The notes beneath the pieces were generated by a model. The model had not been told where the DNA came from. It searched no databases and was given only the letters and a program-made list of their open reading frames with translations. From the NCBI GenBank assembly GCA_964460795.1, contig CAYWRU010000002.1, positions 1 through 64,000 of the forward strand: a stretch of DNA of 64,000 bases. Reading direction: 5' to 3'. Made by a program: the position numbers and the translations under genes. Source of the stretch: CAZOOM01 sp964460795 (GTDB lineage: Bacteria > Omnitrophota > Omnitrophia > Omnitrophales > Aquincolibacteriaceae). Positions within the stretch are counted from its first letter, which is position 1; each line of letters opens with the position of its first letter. Positions 15,001 through 24,000 of this stretch are shown piece after piece.

Positions 15001-18000
15001 TTGAGCTTCCGCCGTCTCAACATCTCCTGCTTGAAGTGATTTGAGCGCTTGATCAAAGAGCGTTTGGACTTTTTGTCTCTGCGCCGCTTGCTCCAGCCGC
15101 AGCTTTTCAGCGGCCGCTGCTTTTTCTTGCACTTCTTTCAAATCTGCCGCATTTTTTAGAATACCTTCTAAACGGGTACGCTGCTTACTTACGCGGTCCA
15201 TAAGGTCAGGCTCTGAAGCCGCTGCCCAGTTTTTTTCTATTTCTTCTTTGTTCGATGAAAGCGTCTCGGATTCAGGTACAAGATTTTTCTCCAGCGCCTT
15301 TTCTAACTGTCTCATCAAAGTGTCCGCATGATCTAACAAAAGTGTCTGCGTTTTAATTTTTCCGGACCGAGCATTTCGATCAGCTTTTTCCGCAAGAATA
15401 GCAGCTTCACGATCTTGAATGGTTTTCTTCAACCGAGCCAGATGAAGAATGGTTTCATCCATCCCTGGAAGAAGAGGCTGCAGTTCGAGGGCTTTGAGTT
15501 TTTCTTTAGCACGACTCAGATCTCCTTTAGCCGGATCCAGGAAACGCTCAACTCCGCCCAGTAAACCCTTCCATATCTGAGTACGATGCTCCAAATCAGC
15601 CTGAAACGTTATGACGCCTTTGATACACCCGCTAAGACGGCCCTGTTCTTCCGGTGAAAGCGCCAAGAATATTTCCCTATAGGCGATTCCTGCTGCGAAT
15701 AATTTTTTCTTTTTAGATTCAGCCTCCGGCATATCCCGCCAGGTCCTTAGCAGGAGAATAAAATTCTTAAATTTTTCCACTTTGTCCAGCTGAAGCACTC
15801 TGAGTTTTTCATTGGCTTGATCCGATTGGGGAACAAATTCCTGTGCTATTTGAGCGGCAACTTCTTCAAATTGGCTGGCCGTTTTCCAAGGCCGGACGAA
15901 AACTTTAAAATCTGTGCTTTGAAACTTTTCCTGGGTAAGCTGTTCTTTCACCGCTTCGGCTTGGGTTTCCAACGCCATTAATAGATCAGTGGGATTTTGT
16001 AAAACAATCTCCCACAAAGAAGCCAGCGCACCATCATGACCTGGTTCTGCCGCCACCTCCGGTCTTTGATCCGTTACCTCAACCCTGTCAAGAAGATTGG
16101 CCCATTCGCCGGAAGGATCAAATCTTTCCTGAATCAATTTGATAAATGTCTGGCGTACTGCAGCTAAAGCGCCGGGTTCCTTGATCATGTTGGGATTATC
16201 AAAGCCGGCTTGTTTAAAAAACGCCGCATTTAAAACGCTCAGGTAACCGAGTTTGTTTTTTTCATCGGAAATATCGCGGAGATTTTTACGAATGGGTTCC
16301 GATGCCGGAAGCAGGGTCTCTAAAATTTTGATGAAAGGCTCGACTTGAGATATCCCGCTTGAAAAACGCCCCATATCTGCGGCACTTACTAACGCCTGAC
16401 TTGTACCCTCTTTTTTTGTCAGAAAAAGCCGGAGAACGGGTGCAAATAAATCAAGAATGGGAGATGCCCGATCAATAAGCTTTTGACGTTCAGCCGGAAT
16501 TTTATTTTTCCCGCCCGGCCAATCTTGAACGAGCCAATCCTCAAGAGAAAGTGTTTGCGGCTCCGGCGCTGGCTTGGCTGGCGGCAAAGCAGCCTGTCTT
16601 ACCGAAGTATCGCGGCGGCGCGCATCTAATAATCGGGTGAAGATATGTCCTATTTCCCGGAACTCCGGGGGCATGGTTTTTATCACCGTTTCCACTTCTG
16701 CAACAGAACCTGTTTCAAGCATTTTTCTAAAATCTATTAATTTTTGAAAATGGGCCATACGCGTTTCCCAAGGCTCTCCATTTGACCGAAGTTCACTGCG
16801 CAGCGAAGGCGTTAGGGCCCAATTATGAATTTTCTCAACGCTGGCAAGAAAAGCCTCCGGAGAACTGAGGTCAAAGGATGGAGGAGTATTTTCTTTCTGG
16901 ACAATGGAAAGCTCTTGGATACGGCGAACGGATGTTCGATAACTTTCAAACACTTGTTCGAGCTCAGTTGATACCTTTTTGGAATAATCCGCCACAGCAA
17001 GCTGCTTCATTTGAGTCTCTAATCCGACACTCTGTAGTTTGAGGCTTTCGGATTCGCGTACCGCAGCATCCCATTGATGATAAAAATCAGGAAGTCCGCC
17101 CTGCCCCGGGGCCGTTTGCTGCATAAAAAAATTCAGGCGGTCACGAAGATAAAAAGCGTTCGCCTCTTTCAACATGTCATGAGAGTCCAATCCCATCCAT
17201 ACGATAAACGCTAGATTCAAAGCGATGTAGAAATCACGAGCCGCTGGATCATGAGATCCTTCCGGAGAAATCTTAAGATAACGTGAAAGAAGCGGCCCTG
17301 CATGATCGATCAAAGGCTGAATCATCTTAAATTTTGTTTCCCATGGGAAAATATTATTCTTGTGAAGTTCCCACGCAGAGCCTCCCTTAGCGGTTTCCTT
17401 TCGAGGGACTAAAAACAAAGCCAGAACGGGAAAAAAGAAATCGCTTAGCGTATCAAACCGGACAAAAAATTCTGCCCGGTTATCAAATCCCGGATAATTT
17501 TGAGCGGCATTCAACCCGGCCTTAGTTTTCAAAAATTCAGCGGATGTCCAGGGACTTAACTGCCGGCGGATCTCCCGTGCAGACTGATCAAAATTGCTTA
17601 ATAGCGTTTTATCGGCTCCAACCGGAATGGCGGAAGGCGCTTGAATACCATAAGTGCGCAGTTCATGGTCCTGCTCTAATTTGAGCTGTGCCTGGGTCGC
17701 CTGAAATTCGGCGTCGGTGCGGGTGATGAGCCGGGAATAGAGTTTTCTGGCCTCAAAAGAGCGCGCATGCTGGCGGGTCTTGGGCAAAAGACGGCGGGAA
17801 AGCGCCAACTCTACGAGTAATTTTCTAAGAATGCTCACTTTTTCCTCGGGGCTCATGCCTGCATGAAATGCATAGGCCTGGACCACGGCTTCATCATATT
17901 CCAATGCAGGAATATCTTCAGACTGCGGAACAGGATCAAGAGGTGATTTCAAAATAACGACTTCAACTTTTTTCATGGATTTCGGCTTGCTGGCATTTCC

Positions 18001-21000
18001 ATGAAATTCTGCAGCGGGGTCAATCCAAGGTTCTTTCAACGTCAATTCTAACCGCGGAGGAAGATTCAATCCGCCTTTGGAAGATCCGGCGGGTTCTGCG
18101 GGTAAGAAACGGACATCCAAAACTTTTTTAAGGAGAGCCGCCAGCTCATATTCAGAGCGCAGGTAGGGTCTTAAACCCAGACTTAAATTTGCCCATACCG
18201 AAAGAAAATTATCGGCTTCCACGCCGGGCCGCCATTGATGAGGAGCTTCCGATGCTTGTACGGATTCAGCCTGGGTGTTCAGAACACGCAAAGACGTTAC
18301 CGTATTTTTGCGAAAGGCATCTAGATCAAGCCGCTCGTCCATGAGAGAAGCGTCGGCCATGACTTTAGGCACTTCCGGATCAAGATCCGTATCCAGCCCC
18401 ACTAAAAGACGGTTTATTTTGTGGCCTTCACGAAGTAAATTCCATAGTGGGTTATTACGATCCGATAAAAGACGATCATAATGAGCGGCTGATCCGAGAA
18501 CCGCGCGCAGTAAAGCATTGATTTTATCCATCCCTCCGAAAACCTTGAAATGAAGCCGGCAAGCCCGTAGTTCATTCGTTTCAGGATATTTTTTTGCCTT
18601 TTCATCATTAAGATAGTCCAATGCCTGCTGAAAAAAATTCCGGTGCAGCTGCGTCCAAAACTCCCGAGAATGTTCATGCATGCGGGGTTCTGGATGGGCC
18701 GCAGGATCAAAGGCAATAATTTTCCGGAGCATGGCCCGATAATAAAGTCCCTTGTCAATCAGTTGGAACTGATCAAATAGTTCAGGAGCGAGCGCCTCTG
18801 CGTTGAGAGTGCTCCAGACTCCGTCAGCATCCAGACTTTTATACGTGCGTTTTTCAGAAAGTTCAGAGTCTGTTTGAGCCACATAGACTTTTCCATCCGA
18901 GTGAATAAAAAATCCGCTCACATGGTCAAGCGAATAAATCTGACCCTTTGAACGCACGTGTATCTCTAAAGCGCTCGAATGCGCTTTTATAGAAAACTGA
19001 AAAGCTGCTTGGTGAGGATAAGTTTTTTGAATCTCATGGATCCGCCGGCGGATGGCCTCTGCGTCCATTTCAAAAATCATGTCCCTTAATTCCGAGCGGT
19101 TTGAGATTTTTGAAATATTCACGCCCGAAGAAGGTAAAGCATTCTTTCCAGATTCGCCGGGATTGGGTACAAAGGGCATAGGTCTGTCCCCCCGATCCAG
19201 ATCCGCGCCTGGCACATTTTCTGTGTTTTCTGTGATGGATGGGCTCGTTCGCATTTCTGCCCGTTTCACAGGACGAGAAAAATCTAAATGCAGGAGGTGG
19301 GCCATGGATTCGAGACCGCCTTCGGCGATCAATCGGCCTTCCTCGTAGATCTGCCACCGGTCTTCCAAGGACCGTTTTCTTTTAACGATCCAATTTAGCG
19401 CTCCGTAATGAGGCTGAATTTTGCAAAAGGATTCGATCAGTATTTTTCCGTGAAATTCTTTTTCCAGCTGGGCCTTCATAGCCTGAAGAAGTGAGGGAGT
19501 GTCGGCAAAGACTCCAATCCGCAGCGGGTCAAGAGAGGATTCAAAACGTAATTTTTCGTGCAGTTTCAGCCAGGCCTGAAGTCCTGTGGCATTCCAGGCC
19601 AAGGCCAGCGGAATTTGATATTCGCTGTCAGGTTCAAATTCATTCGTGGAAAATCCTGCCGCATGTTTAGTCAAAGACCATCCGTTTCCTTCCCGGGAAG
19701 CCTTGTCATCCGTTCCCACGACCTCATCCTGCGAGATTCCGAAACGCTCGGCCATAAAACGGAGGGCCAGCGCCTTATCAACTCCCTTGACCATGATGTC
19801 GATGGAAACCGAAGTGGCCAGAGGTTCAAAAAGATGAAATTTCTGATGAGCATGACTTTGGAGAAATTCCCGGACCTCTGCAGTCATTTGATTAATCTGA
19901 CGATTCACTTCGTTTTGAGTCGTCCATTCAGGCTTGATATCCACCCAGGCCGCAAAACCGTATCGTTTGTCTTCCTTAAACACAAAAGGATGTTTAAACC
20001 CCCGCGATTCGAGATGCTTCAAAATATCCTGCAAAATCGCTTCCCGTTCTTCGGGGGTAAAAATGAAATCTTTGGCAACCACACCGTACTTTTTGACCAA
20101 ATCCACTTCTTTCCGGACCAAGCGGCCGTCTTCTAATTCGTCCCATGCGGCATAACTTCCGTTTTCGGGAAACAAAATAAAGTTGGATAACTCGGCGCCC
20201 GAAAGCCCCTCTCGAATGCGGTGCGCCACTTCTGCCACATCATGGACTCCGCGCGCACGCGCATCCGTATCGGTAACATGTTCAGCTCTTCCGCTGACAA
20301 GACCGTAAGGAATTCCTTCACCAAGAAGATTTTGAATTTTCAAAAGCGCAGACTCATCCGCTTCCTTGCTGCCGTCCGGCGTCAGATTGCCGTCAAAATC
20401 CGCCAGTCCCGAAAAATAAGTTTTTTTCAGCGCCGCTTCCAGCCGCCGTATGGCTTCCTCACGTGTGATACCTCTGATTTCAGAACGGCGATCGGTAGTC
20501 GAAGGCTGATAGGTGTACTGCCATTTTTGCCAGTCTTTTGGATTCTGTGCATCCACCGTTTTATGAATCCCTGGAAAAAGCGAGGGGTGATCAATCATAA
20601 AATCCAAAACATGATGCGCTACATAGTATGGATCTTGCAAACGCTGAACCGACGCTCTCTCCTGATCCAGGGTGATAAGCTTATGATTAAGAGTTCCCCG
20701 ATCAGCTTTTGATTCCACGGTGAGATTCTTTTTATGCATCTCTCGAAGCCAAATCTCCATTTTCTCCAGATACTGAAGCGCTTTATCGTGGTCTTCTTGA
20801 TAAAACTGCGTCACCCCGGAAGCATCCCAAGAAAAATCAGGCGCCAGATGATGGCTGATGACCATATCGATGTACAAAATCTTGTTCATCAGAGCTTCAT
20901 AATCACCCAACGCGCCATGAGTTTTCCATGCCTTATGAATGGCTTCCATGATTTTTAAAACTCTGTCATTTTGAGAAATGCTTCTTAAGCTTTCTTCACG

Positions 21001-24000
21001 CCGTTCATTTTCTTGCTCTCTCCAGTTCCAGTAGGATTTGATCCTGAAGAATTTAATCAAATGCCACAGCCGCGGAACCAAATATAAAAGTCCTCCCACG
21101 ATCCCCGGGGTCACAAGCGCTAAGAAGATGGGGAGCAGATTCCCGCGCATTTCCGAACGACCAGCCTTGCCTCCCGCACCGGTGCCTGGCACGCTCTTTG
21201 CGCTCTGTGTTGAGGATGGACTCCTGACACGTCCGCGAGTAAAAGGCGCAAAAGAAGCCGCATACACAAAGAGCAGAGAAAAAATACCCGTCACCGCATA
21301 CGTTACAACATCCCATGGATCCCAGGTGCCGGCTTCCGTTTTATAAAACTGTCCCTGTTCCTGACCCATCCCATCGATCATGAAATAAATGACTCGAAGT
21401 ACAATCATAATTCGGAGGGTTGTGGCCCAAGTTTTTAAGGTATTCGCGCTGAGCCGGAACAAGGAAAGAATGATTAAAAAGGCATAGGTCCAAAGATAAG
21501 TAATCCCGGTCACTCCCGGCACGTAAAGAGCATCGTTCAAGTAATGACTTGCAAAAGTCCTGAGAGGTTTCCAGTCTATAGATGAAGCGCCACCGAGATA
21601 ACTCACGGACTCGCGATAATACGCAAAAATGCCCAACATCAGAAAAAAGGAAAGGCTGGCATAAGCAAATACTTTCGAGTCTCTTAAGCGTTCAATTCCT
21701 CTTGAAATGGCACGAGACTGTTTTTTAGGTGCGGACGGAGCAGGGCGTTCGTTCACCTGAAATTCCCGAAACGCCAAAACAATCGCCCAAACACCCAAGG
21801 ACACACCTGCAGCTGACGGAATGAATTTTTTTAGAAACTCGGTTCTGCGGATTGAAGCATAAACTCGATTCTCGGAAAGCTGCTTTGACTTCAAATGCTC
21901 GCGATGCGCCAGCCATACCGAAATGTACCTGATGAAATGTTGTTCAAGAGCCGTTTCAAATTCCTGGCGGGTTTTATGGTCCCTTTTAAGAAAGAATGTT
22001 TCTCCTCTATAATCATTCACACGCAAAAGAAGTCGCCACTGGGCAGGTCCGAATCCTCGTTTGACGCTTTTCATGGTGAATTCATGGATTTGAAAATGGA
22101 TTCCCCGTTTCTTAAGCTCCGCCTCACTGCGCTCATCCGGAGAAGCTGCAAAATACTTTTCGACTGCCGACCGCGCAATGGCAGCAAAATCAATATCGCT
22201 ATATTCAAAAACTGAATGAGAGGCTGTTTCAACGGAAATCTCGACATCGTGAATTTTAAATTTTTGAGGCGCATTGAGATGCGGACCGTCCCGAGAGCCA
22301 TAAAACATGACGGATGCCATAATGCCTGTGAATCGCCCGATCCACATCATCAACTCATCAAAAGTCGCAGCCCCGTCTTTTTTATCCACGGCTCCGGTAC
22401 CCCTTCCAAAAGTACGGGGTTCGGTCGTCCGCACCTCGGAGCGAGGAAGTTGAACGGCGCCCGGATGGTTTGAAGGCAATAAGTGATGGGGAAAATCAGT
22501 GACTTCATGGAGGACATAACTCTTACCATCCAAAATCATAGTGTCGAGGAGTTTCAGCGTAAGGCGGTAAGGGATGGGAACATCCTGGATCGATTCGGCC
22601 CGCGATGGATAGACCATCCTGGAGTGCCGATGCTTCGAAAGAAAATAAATTTTCTCAGCGGATGCGAACAAGATTTCATTTCCCCTACTGAAACCGTAGT
22701 CAACGCCGGTCACTTTTTGAATGCCGGCCTGTTCTTCGAGACGTGAGAGAAGACGTCGAATCTGATAAACTTTGAGTGCCGTCAAGTAATCCGCTAGGCC
22801 CGCAAATATCCCCAAGAAGCTGGTTCCGGCTAACAGCAAACAGGACCCATCCATGACAGTTAAAAAGGGAAAGCTGGATAAATTCCAGAAAGCAGAAAAA
22901 GTAGTGACGAAAATAGACAAGGTAACGAATGGACCGCCCAAGGCAATCAAAACTCTCTGCCTCGCCGTAAGGCCAAATGGTGTGGTGAAGAATTTAGTGT
23001 AACCAGCGGAGACAGAGATGGAAACTCCACGAATGCTGTCCAGGTCTTTCAGCTGGTAATATTTTGCAACCATCCAATGCCCCATTTCATGGGACCACAC
23101 TATGGTGAGATAGCTCAAGGGAAAAAGAAAGAGTGGGATTGCAAACCCACCCAATAGATCACGGATCAATCCATTCATGATAAAACCAGCGGTGCTGATA
23201 AGAACCAGTATGGCCCAATGTTCGAATCGCCGCCCCAAAAGATGTCTATCCAGAACCTTGTGAAATCGCTTCATCCACGAAATTTGTGAACCGCTCAAAT
23301 GGACGGCGCGAAGTTGTTTTTCAAAAGCGTCTTTAATACTTTCTTTTCCTTCTCGTACTTCAGAGCGCTCATGCCTGCTTGTCCGCCGTAGCTTTAGCGA
23401 AGGAGGATCCCCCGCGCCGGTGCCTGGCACGTTCTCTCCGAATGTCCCTCTCGCAGTGAAGTTGCCTCTTACTGTGGTGATAGTATCCGTTGCGATCTTG
23501 AGCGTTGTCATATATCCTGCTTCCATGAAAACCATTGCGGAGGAAACCCATGGTTGAAGCCACCATTGCCATCGCTGGAATCGGAATTTTGGTTGCGGTT
23601 GTATTTTTTTGGGAACAATACCAGCAAAAACGCCCTCCCCAGAATCCTCGCCGGCCTTCGTAACACCGGAATCATCTAACCGAGCCCCACGGGCAGTCAT
23701 TCCCGGCAAACCGGTGGTGGGTTCGGTTTTTTGGTTTTGAAAGACATAAAAGCCTTCATTGCTGAAGGTTTTGACAAAACCATGTTTTGCGAGTGTTTTT
23801 AAAAGAAGTTGATTGTGCTCATCGGCAGGCTTTCCCTCCCCGTTTCCGTCCGCACCGATAACAAAATGTCCGCCGTTTTTTAAGACCCTCCGGACTTCTT
23901 GGATCGCCTTGTCATAAAATTCCTCGATGCTTTGTCCCGGATCTTTTACGATCAAACCGTGATAATGGGATACAAAAAGAAAAATGCTGATCACGGTATC

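Noticed and set aside
19558..20136. Forward-strand frame of 192 codons across the HAD domain
   Set aside because: It lies opposite the giant frame, which shows HAD motifs there; the forward product has no recognisable motif or ribosome site.
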